From Rosa chinensis (lineage: Eukaryota > Streptophyta > Magnoliopsida > Rosales > Rosaceae): 64,000 bases of DNA. The notes below the pieces were generated by a model. It was not told the origin of the DNA and did no database searches. It saw only the letters and a program-made list of their open reading frames with translations. Position 1 is the first letter of the stretch; the number at the start of each line of letters is the position of its first letter. The stretch covers positions 68,033,510 through 68,097,509 of the forward strand of contig NC_037093.1 of the NCBI RefSeq assembly GCF_002994745.2, in the 5' to 3' direction. This document shows positions 24,009 through 34,406 of the stretch, in pieces. Position numbers and translations under genes: made by a program.

Positions 24009-25121
24009 CTAATCAAAATCTGCAGCATCCTTGTGCAATTCTTTGTCAGATTTGAAGTCCGCTATGGTGAGATTGACGTTGACATCATCACCATCTTCTT
24101 CTATATTTTCGGCAAAGTTGGCTTCATGCTCTCTGAAGTCTCTAAATGCCTTGTAATGCGCAGCCAATTGTTTGCTTGCGTTGCATTGTTTGAACCAGTG
24201 CTCACTAGATCCACATCGATGACACATGTCATTGTGATTTCCTCCCTTTAATTGAGGTGCATTGTTTGCACTTGGGTGGCGTCCCCCATAGGAGTTGGCG
24301 CCATTCCCACGGCCCTGGGTGGTTCCTCCATGTCCTGGAGCCCCACGGCCTCCTCTCCCACGTTGCCATGTATTGCCACGTGATCGTCCTTCATTCTGAC
24401 GAGTACCTTCCTTTGTAGGGCGGTTATATGGACCAGAACGTCCGTTGTGTCCCTTATTCTTAGGGTTCCGCTCCTTGCGCCCTCCTTTGGGTGCATTATT
24501 ATAATTCGCCTCTTGAACGCTCTTAGTTCCGATAGGCCTTGAATTATAATTCTTCACGAGGATATTATCATGCTTTTCAGCTACAGACATAATAGTAATG
24601 AGCTGATGAAATCTCGTGATCCGTCTAGTATCGAACTCCGTTCGATATTGCTTTGAGAGCAAAATTGCTGAGACGGGGAAGGTGGAGAGAGTTTTCTCAA
24701 TTAGTTCTTGCTCTGTGACGGGTTGTCCACAGAACCCCAACATGGTTTTGAGGCGTAGAACTTCTGAATTGTATTCAGCTACAGACTTGAAGTCGGCGAA
24801 TCGTAGATTGCCCCATTGAACTTTCAAGTCAGGGAGGAGGGTATCCTTGATATTACCAAATCGCTCTTCTAGCGCGACCCATAATTCTCTAGCATCCTTG
24901 ATTGCCATGTACTCCAGTCGGAGTGATTTATCCATGTGGCGCCTCATCAAGATGAGGGCGGTGGCATTGTTCGTAGCCGTACGCTCAAATATGAGAGTAG
25001 GATTAGGAGCTTGAATTAAGGGTAGGATCCCTTTTGAAGTGAGATGGTGCTCAACATCCGTGGCCCAACTATGATATTCCGAGCCAGTTGAGGTAAGTGC
25101 AGGAAAGTCAAGTTTCGACAT
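24009..25121 (-). CDS. Copia Gag with CCHC zinc knuckle
   Basis: A 370-aa frame on the minus strand begins MSKLDFPALTSTGSEYHSW, the typical start of plant Copia Gag (UBN2/DUF4219-like) proteins. A Gly/Arg/Asn-rich RNA-binding stretch at roughly residues 210-290 precedes one zinc knuckle, CHRCGSSEHWFKQC. The C-terminus is acidic. It ends at a TAG ~380 bp before the pol frame instead of being fused to it. Gag would form the virus-like particle that packages element RNA. Confidence 0.93.
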   Translation of the reverse strand: MSKLDFPALTSTGSEYHSWATDVEHHLTSKGILPLIQAPNPTLIFERTATNNATALILMRRHMDKSLRLEYMAIKDARELWVALEERFGNIKDTLLPDLKVQWGNLRFADFKSVAEYNSEVLRLKTMLGFCGQPVTEQELIEKTLSTFPVSAILLSKQYRTEFDTRRITRFHQLITIMSVAEKHDNILVKNYNSRPIGTKSVQEANYNNAPKGGRKERNPKNKGHNGRSGPYNRPTKEGTRQNEGRSRGNTWQRGRGGRGAPGHGGTTQGRGNGANSYGGRHPSANNAPQLKGGNHNDMCHRCGSSEHWFKQCNASKQLAAHYKAFRDFREHEANFAENIEEDGDDVNVNLTIADFKSDKELHKDAADFD

Positions 25122-25849
25122 CCTGAAATAAGGAGAAGAAATATATTAGTTTCGGAGTTTAAAACTTCCACGACAACTAAATATTAAGATTTCCGAGCTA
25201 TGCTACCAAGAAATCGATTTCCAAGAAAATTGGATTAGACCGAAACAATGATGTTTATAAGGTCATAAATCGATGCTTGCGGACGCTCTTAGTCCGAAGT
25301 CTTACGAACGCTCTTAGTTCGTTAATTGCGTGAATCCCCACGATTCCGCTTTTTAATGATCGAACCCACGTTATAAGAAAAATGGGATGAAGAAGAAGGG
25401 AGGTTTTTAAGTCCCCGAGAAAAAGAAAGAATTTCAATTTAGGAACTTTAAAACTTACTCTTTTGGATACTTACTTTTTGGTTTTGGATCACGCGCGTGT
25501 CGATGCAGGCGTGATGGAACGAAGCGAGTCGAGTAAAGGTGTGCAGTGGTGCGTGGCAGCAGGGGCTGCAGTGGCAGTGAGTTGCAGGTGTGCTGCAGGG
25601 GCAGCAGGGGGTGCAGGGGCTACGGGCGCGAAGTAGGCAGGCCGGTTGCGGGGCAGCAGTCGTTGCGGGCAAGGCAGCAGCGAACGCAGGTGTGCGTACG
25701 GGCTGCGGGGGCAGGTGTGCGCGGGGCAGCAGATGTGCGGCAGAGCTGCAGGAGCAGCAGGGCAGCGACGCGGGGCTGCAGACGCACGGGCACGCAGGTA
25801 GGCAGAATAGTTGGTTTCGGTTTTTGTGGCTAGAGTCGTGCTGATAACG
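25122..25849 (-). other. 5' leader of the Copia element with GC-rich tract
   Basis: The untranslated leader between the 5' LTR and gag is ~730 bp. At 25500-25835 it is strikingly GC-rich and made of short degenerate GCAGCAGGG/GGCTGCAG-type repeats. These create spurious frames on both strands. Such a structured leader could contain a dimerisation or packaging signal, but no specific motif is known to me. Confidence 0.5.
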
Positions 25850-26056
25850 TGTTTAAGTATATTGGTATTGAGAGAGATTGATGAGAGAAGTGTATTTCAT
25901 TATAGAGAATAGGAGCCCTATATATAGGGATTACAAAGTGCATAATCTAATGTTACAAGGAATACCAATCCGTGTAGGATTGGGAAATCTAGAACCTTCT
26001 CTCCTATTCCTATTCCTAGTTTGATAAGGCACACTAAACTTGATTTTCCTTCAACA
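25850..26056 (-). repeat. 5' LTR of the Copia element
   Basis: This 207-bp terminal repeat lies upstream of gag on the minus strand. Its TATA-like core at about 25917-25928 probably drives the element. Confidence 0.95.
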
Positions 26057-26713
26057 CACACAATATAGTATGAAATGTTGAAATGACAAACACATCAAAG
26101 CTAGAACCAAAAGGCTACAATACACAGCATTGTAACAGCCACTATCATACTTGGCATTTGAATTCAACAAACCCTCTTCTAAAGCAAGAGACTTGGTGAA
26201 TCATGACCTCCTACTTAGAATTAGAAAACTAATCGCACCATCAGATATACACCAATTCTTCATATATTAACAAAAATTTGATTCCTATTCACCGTTCACC
26301 GCACAATATAGTATGAAATATCGAAATGACAACCACATCAAAGCTAGAACCAAACTGGGAGATTGAGTGATCACCTGTATTCAGAAATTAGCTAAAGATA
26401 TGGACTTGATTGATTCCATTCTGAGTCCTTGAGAGCCTACCCAAAGTCAAAGTGAAAGACTTGTGGAAGATTTCTCAGATTCTTATGGACATCCAAAAGA
26501 TGCAGACAAGTCTTCCCCATTTCTGTTGTACATATGGAACCTCAAGTTTTATTCTGTTGTCGTTCACTATCTCCACTTGGGCTTTTGGTACTGTTACCTC
26601 CAAAGCATGCCACGTGCACAACAGTGTTCCCATATCACAACCCCCTACGCTTTCTAAAGCCCAGAATTTTATTCTCTCTGAAAGTTGTGATCTTTGATTA
26701 CAGAGATTCATAA

Positions 26714-29571
26714 ATGGCAGACAAGCCAAGCCGAGCTCTGGTTCTGTACGGAGATGGGTTGGCGCCTTTCGTCAATCCATCACACACCCGTCTCCATTCT
26801 CTGGCTTCCAAAGCTTCCTGTGGCTTCTTGAGCCTCCCCAATGCTCCTCCCTCAGGTTATTTGCTCTCTTTATTCTCTGTCTAATTGTGTCTGCCAATTC
26901 TAGCTTTTGGGTTCAATCAAGTTTGGTTTTTTTATCATGCTCGAGTTAAAAAGTAATTTTCTTGATATGTGGGACTCTTGAAATTTACTTTGTAGTTGTT
27001 TTGTTGATAATCAAATTGAGTTGCTTTTAGTGTTATCCAGCATTGGGATTCACTTGGGTTTAGATTGCAGAAAGCGAGGATGAGAGAATAGTTAGAGAGT
27101 TTGCAGTACTGGTGGATGCATATGAAGCCTACACTAATACAGTGAGAACCACTTACTTTATACTCTTACAAGGTCTAGTTTATGCTCTATAGTTTGTACA
27201 TACTAAGTAGGTTTCCTTCGCAGAGTGGAAGTACCACCAAAGAAGAAGGTGGGGAAAAATCCACCATATCTGAAAGGTAAAATGAATTTCTGTTTTTGCT
27301 AAATGAGTTGTAAATGCAATGGCTGAAAAATACTATTAACTGTTTTCCTCACAACTGAGTTGCCTTTATTTAATGCTTCAGATTCATGGGGATGAAAGCT
27401 GCTATAGTTACAAACAATTCAAATTTGAAGTCTTTTGGTACCAAACTTGGTTTCAGCGTGTTGCCAAATGATGGTTTTATCAAAAGCAGTGAGGCTCAAG
27501 CTGAGCTGCCAGTTGATTCTGTGGCATCTGAATTGCTGAAGTTGCTTGGATTTCAAGAAGGAAAGACACTGGAGTCGAGTCGGTATGATTTAGTGTTTGT
27601 GCATGTTGGGGCTGGTGAGGTGAATGTTAAGAATGACAAGGCTATTGCAGATGATGTGGAGTATCCCAATGCTTTGATTGGTGCTATAATGAATATAGGC
27701 AAACCTGGAACTGAAATCAGTCTCCGTTTGCACTTGTCTGTTGTAATGAGCTATGGGGGTACCTCGGAGAAAGATGATCCCGACTTGTCGTTTTCAATCA
27801 GTAAAGATAACTCCAATCTTTCAAAGCTCGTTCCTCACCAAAGTTATACCATGAAAGGAGAGGTTCCGCGGAAGGATGTCAGGTGAGTGAGAACTTGGTA
27901 TTTTCTTGCACCACTTAGAAAAACCTTTATATAACTTGAGCTATACTTTGGTAAACAGGCACCATTCCCCAATGTTACTGGCTCAGTGGCAATATGCTGT
28001 CACCCGCAAGGACATGGCAGAGACATTCTCTTTTAAAGATTTCAAGGAGGTACAATTTTGAGATTATAATTTCCTGCATTTTCATGTTTTAACTGATCAT
28101 CTCAATAGCTTATTAAAAAGAAAATAAGTAAAAGAGATCTCTGATATAACTTGCCCTAAACTTAACTTACCAGCCAAAGAGTTTGAGTTGCCACCGTTCT
28201 CCGAAGGCCAAGTCTTATGGGTTCTATGCAAATCCATGTATTGAATAATTGAAAGATGATTAAAAGTAATAAAAACTATGATACAAGAAACAAGTCCAGT
28301 AAGCAAACAAACCATCAGAAAACTATCAATTAAGTAGTACTAGTTATATGTAGTATTTATGCAAGTGATTGAATTTTTATTTTTATTAATTGCCACTAAT
28401 TTTTAGCTAATAATATCTATATGAAACCCATCAACTTCTCCTATGTTGTTAGCCACATAATCAATATTATTCTCAGGAGCCTCTTCACTACCTTCATATG
28501 TAACATTTTCTTACCACTAAATGCCTCCTCCTCTATATAAACAGTAGCTTCTCCTTTGTCCTTTCCCACATCTATCACACATCTACAATCAGAAAATGGC
28601 TTACACTTCCACGCTCTTCCTTCTCACAGCTCTTCTAGCTTTGACCACACCTGTCATGGCCATGGCTCGACCTTTGATGAATAACCCAATTGGTTCACAC
28701 TCAAACTTCGCCTCCAGGTTAAAGTTGGATGAAGAATCATCAAACTGCTGGGACTCATTGTTTCAGCTCCAGGCATGTACTGGTGAGGTTATCTTGTTCT
28801 TCTTCAACGGTGAGACTTACTTAGGTCATGGCTGTTGTGAAGCCATTAAGACAATCGAGCACCAGTGTTGGCCTGCCTTGCTTGGTTCTCTTGGGTTTAC
28901 CACGCAAGAGACTGATATACTGAAAGGCTATTGCGACGGAGCTGATCAAATTCACACTCCTCCATCCCCACCATCACCACCTACTGGAAGAGTTATTCCT
29001 TTGGAGAAGTGGGTTCCTTGAAAAATTTGCTTTTGGTGATTTAAAATCATGAATCATCATGGACGTGCCTCTTGATACATAATAAGGCTTTGTTTGGTTC
29101 TTGCTATGTTTTAGTGTCGAATTGTGCTTCTTCTGTCTTTGTTGCTCACTTTTATGAGTGTAATACTAGTTAAGAATGAAATGAAATGATCAGTTTCTAT
29201 CGAAGTCTATGCAAATTAAACATTGCATGTTCCAGTACTTTTCTGTGAATTATTAGAAGAAAGCAGTGTGATTTTGTGTGCAGCAATCAACCCGCTGATA
29301 ACGGTGGATAAAAACTAACCTTCTATGTTAAATAGAAAAATTACCCCGAATCCAGATTCACTTAACATAGAACGTATATTTATGTGTGCCTTTACTTTAT
29401 GAAATAAGTTGAACGTTTTGATTTTACTTCAGTAATAAAAGCTTGACCTATCTTTTCATGTGAAATTTCGTTCTTTTTATGCAGCATGGTGGAAATCTTG
29501 TAATACCGGCAGATAGATTTCTGCACGAAGTAGCCTTCAAACTTTGGAAGGCCCCCAAATATGGAGCATGA
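26714..29571 (+). CDS. Conserved plant protein, At5g11810-like, hosts a nested gene
   Basis: Six exons: 26714-26855, 27071-27141, 27224-27276, 27382-27882, 27959-28049 and 29485-29571, all with GT-AG borders and compatible phases, giving 314 aa. The N-terminus (ALVLYGDGLAPFVNPSHTR) and C-terminus (LHEVAFKLWKAPKYGA) match my memory of a single-copy plant family represented by Arabidopsis At5g11810. That gene has been labelled 'rhomboid family' in annotations, but I see no rhomboid Ser/His motif or multiple membrane helices here. The biochemical role is therefore unknown. The last intron (28050-29484) is unusually long because it contains an EC1-like gene on the same strand. Its 5' flank is present as relics next to the GLR pseudogenes. 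Confidence 0.85.
28534..28540 (+). promoter_or_regulatory. TATA box of the nested EC1-like gene
   Basis: TATATAA lies 56 bp upstream of the EC1-like ATG, within the host intron, and is followed by ACAGTAGC. The spacing suits a short 5' leader. This supports an independent promoter inside the intron. Confidence 0.55.
28596..29021 (+). CDS. Egg cell-secreted EC1-like protein, nested in an intron
   Basis: An intronless 141-aa frame begins with a signal peptide (AYTSTLFLLTALLALTTPVMAMA). The mature part has the six-cysteine EC1/Prolamin_like pattern: NCW, QAC, GHGCC, HQCW and GYC, with the family-typical FFFNGETYLG stretch. A Pro-rich tail (HTPPSPPSPPTG) ends the protein. Arabidopsis EC1 proteins are stored in egg-cell vesicles and released when sperm arrive, promoting sperm activation by exposing the HAP2/GCS1 fusogen. 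The gene lies wholly inside the 1.4-kb last intron of the At5g11810-like gene, on the same strand. It might therefore be affected by, or interfere with, host transcription. Expression should be restricted to the egg cell if function is conserved. Confidence 0.9.
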   Translation: MAYTSTLFLLTALLALTTPVMAMARPLMNNPIGSHSNFASRLKLDEESSNCWDSLFQLQACTGEVILFFFNGETYLGHGCCEAIKTIEHQCWPALLGSLGFTTQETDILKGYCDGADQIHTPPSPPSPPTGRVIPLEKWVP

Positions 29572-30315
29572 GATAAATTTCTGAAAGGCCATGGTGTGCA
29601 GGTTTCTTAAATATAAGCACTGAAGATTAACCTGGGGCAGAGCTGCTCATTGCTGACCTAATATGCTGTACTAATATATAGAACTCAACTTTCCCTTACT
29701 GTACCAGGCACTTTCATGTAATAAGATTATAACACGGTATATGCTTGACAGTGGTAACAATTTTGGTGGAATGTGTTCTTTTGATATCTACTTTTTTTAC
29801 TCCAGCATTGATGGAACAATTTGATTAAATGTGGGTTGACTGAGCAGTTTATTTTGTAGCTTCTTGTCTTTAGTTGCACCATATGAAAGGTTCCTGCAAC
29901 ACATAGTATTCCATAACTTTGAAGCATCCTCATATAAATCTAAACAAAAATAACATGTTATAAATCCAAAAAACTCCTAAAATGAGAAATGAGCAAGATA
30001 AGCAGTCATATGAGTCTGACTTTTCAAGTCTTTTTTTTTTTTGAAAGGTTCAATTTTTTTTAAACCGTCTAATATTGAAGGTTACTCATTTTTCAACCTG
30101 ATGAGGCCAGCTGCAGGAGCCAAGAGGTCTTCTAAGTTCATAATCCTAACTAGAAACGATCCAAAGTCAATGTCTAATTCATTCGTTATATACATCTGTT
30201 CTGAGTTGAATGAATCCAACATTGCAGCAGGAACTATAGACATCAAATCTATTTATTCCATAAACTGTTCAAAAATTGTCCCTTAAAAATAAATAAAAAA
30301 TAAAAAAACGAAGAA
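29572..30315. other. Intergenic gap between convergent genes
   Basis: The left part is probably 3' UTR of the At5g11810-like gene. The right part, near 30290, should include the 3' UTR of the convergent RTE1 gene. No gene, repeat or RNA is recognisable between them. Confidence 0.4.
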
Positions 30316-31213
30316 CTAGCACTCTAACAAGGTCTTAAAACAATAAGTGCCAAGTACAAACCACAGCAAGAGGAGAGAAGAGAAGCAGAAAAGAGCCACC
30401 ACGAAAGGCCACCCAACCATGTAAACACCTAGGCAGAGCACCAGTAGAAAAGGGAGGAATGACTTCAAGACAGACATGGCATCAACCCAATGCCCCTTGA
30501 GCAGTACTAAAGCCGCCACATTTATCATGTTCCAATGCATTGATCCACCGTAGCATATCCGATTCAGAAAGTTCGCTACGAAAGAGTGGCTGTTGCAAGT
30601 GAAAAGGTTGTAGGTCTTGTGCTCAATGTAGCGTGTGCTCGACTGCAAGGCATCATCCCAGGTGATTGCAGTCCCAAACTCTGCATGCTTGTAGCCATGC
30701 TTGCAAGTGTGGCTACCAAGATTTGGGGTAAAACAACACTGTTTTCAGCAATATATGCAAAAAGAACCAATTGGTTAGCAAGTCAAACCCTAATTTCTCT
30801 TCCACAACAAGAAGCACAAATGTTCTGAAAAAATGCACGATTTTCCTCCATATTCAATTGATTTTTCATTCATATTTGAAAAGAAGTGGCATATCAAACA
30901 ATACCTGTTTTCTATCAAGTTGAAGATATCTAGCAACAGCACCAAATGCAAAATCATCAACATTCACAAAATTGGAGCCTGCAAAATCTAAAATAACTCC
31001 ATCCTCCCTGCAAATGCCAACATGTCCAATGAAAGGTGCCAACCAAGAGACGACAGGAAGAGGAGTCCAAACTAAACAACAGGGAAACTTTGCCTTCTTT
31101 GCATCAACGTCATCAAGAGGCCACAACTCATGCTGAATACCATGCGTCGAGCACATATGTTCGATATCATAAGCTTTCTTTATCTCCATTACAGGAAGTC
31201 CACTATGATGCAT
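30316..31213 (-). CDS. RTE1: RTE1/RTH-like ethylene-receptor regulator
   Basis: Two coding exons, 30905-31213 and 30316-30738, join to 243 aa. The conserved core is clear: [65 protein letters not shown], then [19 protein letters not shown] and [18 protein letters not shown]. Two C-terminal hydrophobic helices (around [19 protein letters not shown] and [11 protein letters not shown]) anchor it in the membrane. RTE1 of Arabidopsis acts in Golgi/ER to promote the ETR1 ethylene receptor's signalling conformation. RTH is a close paralogue, and I cannot tell which subfamily this is. A noncoding first exon with donor CTGCAG|GTTAGT near 31756 is likely, with the start ATG near the 5' end of the second exon. 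Confidence 0.92.
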
Positions 31214-32498
31214 TTGCTTTCTCTAATCTTTTCGGAAAAACATCACAATGTGACTCACACTGCACAATTAAGCAACTCAGTTCGTTCTGCCATAAACACA
31301 ATGCAAAAGCTAGTCTAGAGAACAACACATTAATCTGGGATGCATAGTAACCAAATTGGAAGTTACTAGGCACAACAATTTTAAAGAGGGTGCGAGACTC
31401 CTCAAAATCTAACATCAGTTTTCAAAGGTACAATCTTTAACAATGCATGGCAGCCCCCAAATTACCCCAAGTATTGGAATTTAACTAAGCAGTGAAAATC
31501 AGCTTCCAGCAATGTGAATTTAAGCTGGGAAACATCAAATGACATCAACCTATGCTTAAATACAGCAAATGGGTGGCTTAAAGTTTCAATTTTGATGCAT
31601 TTCCAAAGTTCATCTTGCTTACCAGACAATACCCAAATGGGTTTTCCATGGAATCGTTTTGATACATTAAAGGGAAACAAGACCGAAAACCATAAACAAT
31701 GCATTTGGGTCATCAAAGATTCGAGCTTTAAGAAAAGATTCGATGCTACTAACCTGCAGAGATTGGTGATAGCTGCGCAGAATATGAGAAGAACAACCCC
31801 TGTGGCGTTAAGGTCGGAGGAGGAAGAGAATATGAACTACTCTTATTGTTGTTCATCTTGTGAAAGCTGGTTAATTACATTTTGACTGGAAAATCCAAAG
31901 AAATTAATTTCTTTCATTTTTGTGGAGTTTCTTATTTTTCTTGTTTTTTGAAGGGAAGCAAGTGAGAAAGACCAGAGGGAGAAGGTGCATGAACCTGTAT
32001 TCAGTCCCCAGAGAGGGGGGGGGGCCCACCACCATATTCAATTAATGGTCTTTGTCATGTATTTTCTTTTTCTTACTCTCTTTTCCTATTCCCTTCTTTA
32101 ATTGGTTTGCTTGTTACTTGTTTCCGACTTAAGCTCACCAACAAGTTTTGTTTGTTTATCTTTTTTTCTTGCATAAAGAAGGTACGGTTCGTATGAATCA
32201 TGAATCCCATAACTTCTTTACATCTGAATTTATGATCCCATGTGAACGGTTTCAAAATAAAAGAGATTTGTTTTATTTTTGAGAGAATATTGAAGATATT
32301 ACAACTCGAATAGGATAAAATATTCGAACTTTACTTTTAGTTATAACAATAATTATATGTTACCATACAGAGAAGCTTGTTTAAATGTATAAGATAATTT
32401 ATTTAATTTAGTAACCATATTCACATGAAGGTTCAGAGATAATTTATTTTATTTTATTTAGTAACCATATCATCGTTGTTTAAATGCATTCAAGTTTT
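31214..32498. other. RTE1 5' region and flank
   Basis: This holds the predicted 5' UTR intron and exon of RTE1 (to about 31890) and its promoter. Sequence at ~31790-31990 recurs, diverged, at ~36640-36870. A G-run occurs near 32016. From 32270 to 32498 the DNA is AT-rich, with TAACCATA-containing repeats at about 32350 and 32400-32470. No further gene is seen. Confidence 0.5.
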
Positions 32499-32508
32499 AG
32501 AGCCTATT

Positions 32509-32681
32509 AACCACTGCAAGTGGTTTAGTGGTTCTTGTCTAGTTGGATGTGCTCCCCAACCTAGGTTCGAACCCCGAAGCTGTCAAAGTGGCCAGGCACT
32601 GTGCTGCAATGCACAGTTGGAGCATTTCACATGCGCCGAAGGGGTTTATCTTGAGCTTAGGAAGTCAAAAAAAAAAAATTC
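32509..32681 (+). mobile_element. tRNA-derived SINE with 10-bp TSD
   Basis: The element begins with an A-box-like stretch (GTGGTTTAGTGGTTCTTG) and has a B-box-like GGTTCGAACCCC near 32566. It ends in a poly-A run at ~32667-32678. A perfect 10-bp duplication, AGAGCCTATT, flanks it at 32499-32508 and 32682-32691. These are the marks of a Pol III-transcribed SINE mobilised by LINE machinery. Confidence 0.88.
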
Positions 32682-32808
32682 AGAGCCTATTCAGTTCACC
32701 ACTAATGAAGGTTCAACCACCACTAGAAAGGGTGACCCAGTGCTTTGGTTCTTCCTCCTCCGGCCACCTCAAGCCCCGCCACCACTTGGATTGTTTTCCT
32801 CTTTTTCT

Positions 32809-33378
32809 TGTTAGAGAGGAAAGATCCCGAGACCTTTTGTGATTAAAACCCAACACCTAACGGGTGGTTAAGTTGAGACAGTATTTGTACAATGGTGGGC
32901 CACGGGCCACACTTGTCACTATTTAACATGGTATCAGAGCGGGTCATTCTCTAATTGCGTCTCCAAGTAGGCACGTATCATGAGCCCAAATTGGGGTTCC
33001 TTGTATTGCCATTGAAATATTCCGATTGGATTATTACCAAGTGTCCAATGTGGACCTTGGATTGTATTGACCAAGTCTCTGATATGAGACTTAATTAATT
33101 TCACTAAGAGACTTGTGTCCCAATTTTCAATGTGGGAATTAGATTAATTAATTTCACGTGCAGACCTAGAGTTAGGTTGCACGTGAGGGGGCGTGTTGGA
33201 GAGGAAATATACCACATTGGAAAAGTGACAAAATAAAATAAAACTTATAAGTAGGTGGATCTCACTCAATTGTACCGAGGCCTTTTGTGATTAAAACTCA
33301 ACAGCTAACGGATGGTTAAATTGGGACAATATCGGTACAATGGTGGGCCCTATGGGCCACACTTGTTGCTATTTAACA
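32809..33378 (+). mobile_element. TRIM retrotransposon
   Basis: This 570-bp terminal-repeat retrotransposon in miniature has a left LTR at 32809-32928 (internally deleted) and a right LTR at 33194-33378. The primer-binding site TGGTATCAGAGC lies at 32929-32940 and a purine tract (GTGAGGGGGCG) precedes the right LTR. The TSD is TTTCT (32804-32808 and 33379-33383). Nothing is encoded. LTR ends are TGTTRGAGAGGAAA and TATTTAACA. The left LTR lacks ~65 bp present in the right one. Confidence 0.92.
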
Positions 33379-33383
33379 TTTCT

Positions 33384-34406
33384 TGTGGTTCCAACACCAC
33401 CAACAATGCACAACAAATCGATATGGGGAGGGAGAAAACATAATTGGAAAATTTTGGCCGAAAATCTTTTGATGTAAATTCCTTGTTTCTCATTCATCTT
33501 TGGACTAGACTCCAGTTATAGAAATTATAGACAAAGTAGAGACTAGAAATTATAGACGAAGCCAACACCACCAGTTTCAGTTTTTTTTACAGTAATTGAA
33601 TTTAGTACTAATTTTCCTTCAAATTTAGTGCTAATTTTGCATGCGTGGTTAATCAACGATGAGTGACACAACATCTATGAAAGGGAAAGGTACTGGTCTC
33701 CCAAGCAACAACGTTAAGATTGTGATGGTCAAACTCGAATTTTATTTTATTCTGGTAAACTTTTATTTTGGAAGCCAATCCTTACATGTCACTTTTGTAA
33801 GTAATGGGAACTCAAAAATACATCACCACCTTAGGCCATGGCCTTACACTATTGACCAATCTATTGATTCTATTGATGAACCATGAACCATCCCTCGCTC
33901 TCTTACATCTATTCATATTACAACTACCCATGCACTAACAGTGCATGGAATACACTCCCTCTTGGTGGGACTATAACATGTAAAAAATTTAACTACGTAC
34001 CGGGGTCAAAAATCCGCACTAATTAATGCGTTTAATCTAGACCTAGCTAGGCAGAAAGTAAGATTGATTGCCACAGAAGTGCGTTGAAGTTTAAGCTATA
34101 GATGCATGTGTTGTAAAAGTTGGTTTTCTCCTTTTTCCAAATAGTTCTCCAAAAGTGTAACATTCATTCTGCTTGAGCATCTTTCACTTTTGGCATTTAC
34201 TTGCAGTCTTTATCCTGCAGCAACTTAGTTCTTGAGCTAGAAGTTTGCCTAAAGAGGTAAGAAGGGAAAACTTCCATCCTATACATTTTGAATCTGTTTA
34301 TCATTACAATATGCAGAAGAGAAAAGTAGACGAGGAAGCCATTTATATTTCATGTACAGCAAGAGGATTATATACTAGCATTCTAGGCAAATTGCCTGAG
34401 ATATTG
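33384..34406. other. Intergenic region downstream of CGLD27
   Basis: No gene is recognisable. The stretch ~34000-34345 is repeated, diverged, at ~36870-37215. Shared landmarks are TTTAATCTAGACCTAG, CAGAAAGTAAGATTGATTGCC and CATTCATTCTGCTTGAGCAT. It is one arm of the second segmental duplication. Confidence 0.5.

Larger units (their letters stand above)
19307..26056 (-). mobile_element. Complete Ty1/Copia LTR retrotransposon
   Basis: The 6750-bp element is bounded by 207-bp LTRs (19307-19513 and 25850-26056) that appear identical to the eye. The 5-bp TSD is CACAC (19302-19306 and 26057-26061). Transcription is on the minus strand. A purine tract (CACAAGGGGGAG) abuts the 3' LTR at 19514-19525. 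The sequence after the 5' LTR, CGTTATCAGCACGAC, is not the usual initiator-Met primer site. A gag frame and a long pol frame are both uninterrupted, and pol contains protease, integrase, reverse transcriptase and RNase H in Copia order. Identical LTRs and open frames indicate a recent, possibly still competent insertion. Confidence 0.95.
19086..26345. repeat. ~245-bp tandem repeat split by the Copia insertion
   Basis: Copy 1 runs from about 19086 to 19306 and resumes at 26062. Copy 2 runs to about 26345. Shared landmarks are AAGGCTACAATACACAGC, GCAAGAGACTTGGTGAATC, TACACCAATT and CACAATATAGTATGAAAT. Removing the Copia element and one TSD restores a continuous repeat. A third, more diverged copy seems present near 14130-14300. 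Confidence 0.7.

Noticed and set aside
25448..25844. ORFs of 74-95 codons in the Copia leader
   Set aside because: They arise from GC-rich short repeats on both strands and lie outside gag.
32566..32580. A tRNA gene suggested by GGTTCGAACCCC
   Set aside because: The box belongs to the tRNA-derived SINE, which has a poly-A end and TSD and lacks a cloverleaf.
32543..32842. ORFs over the SINE and TRIM boundary
   Set aside because: They cross element junctions and include the poly-A run; no protein family fits.
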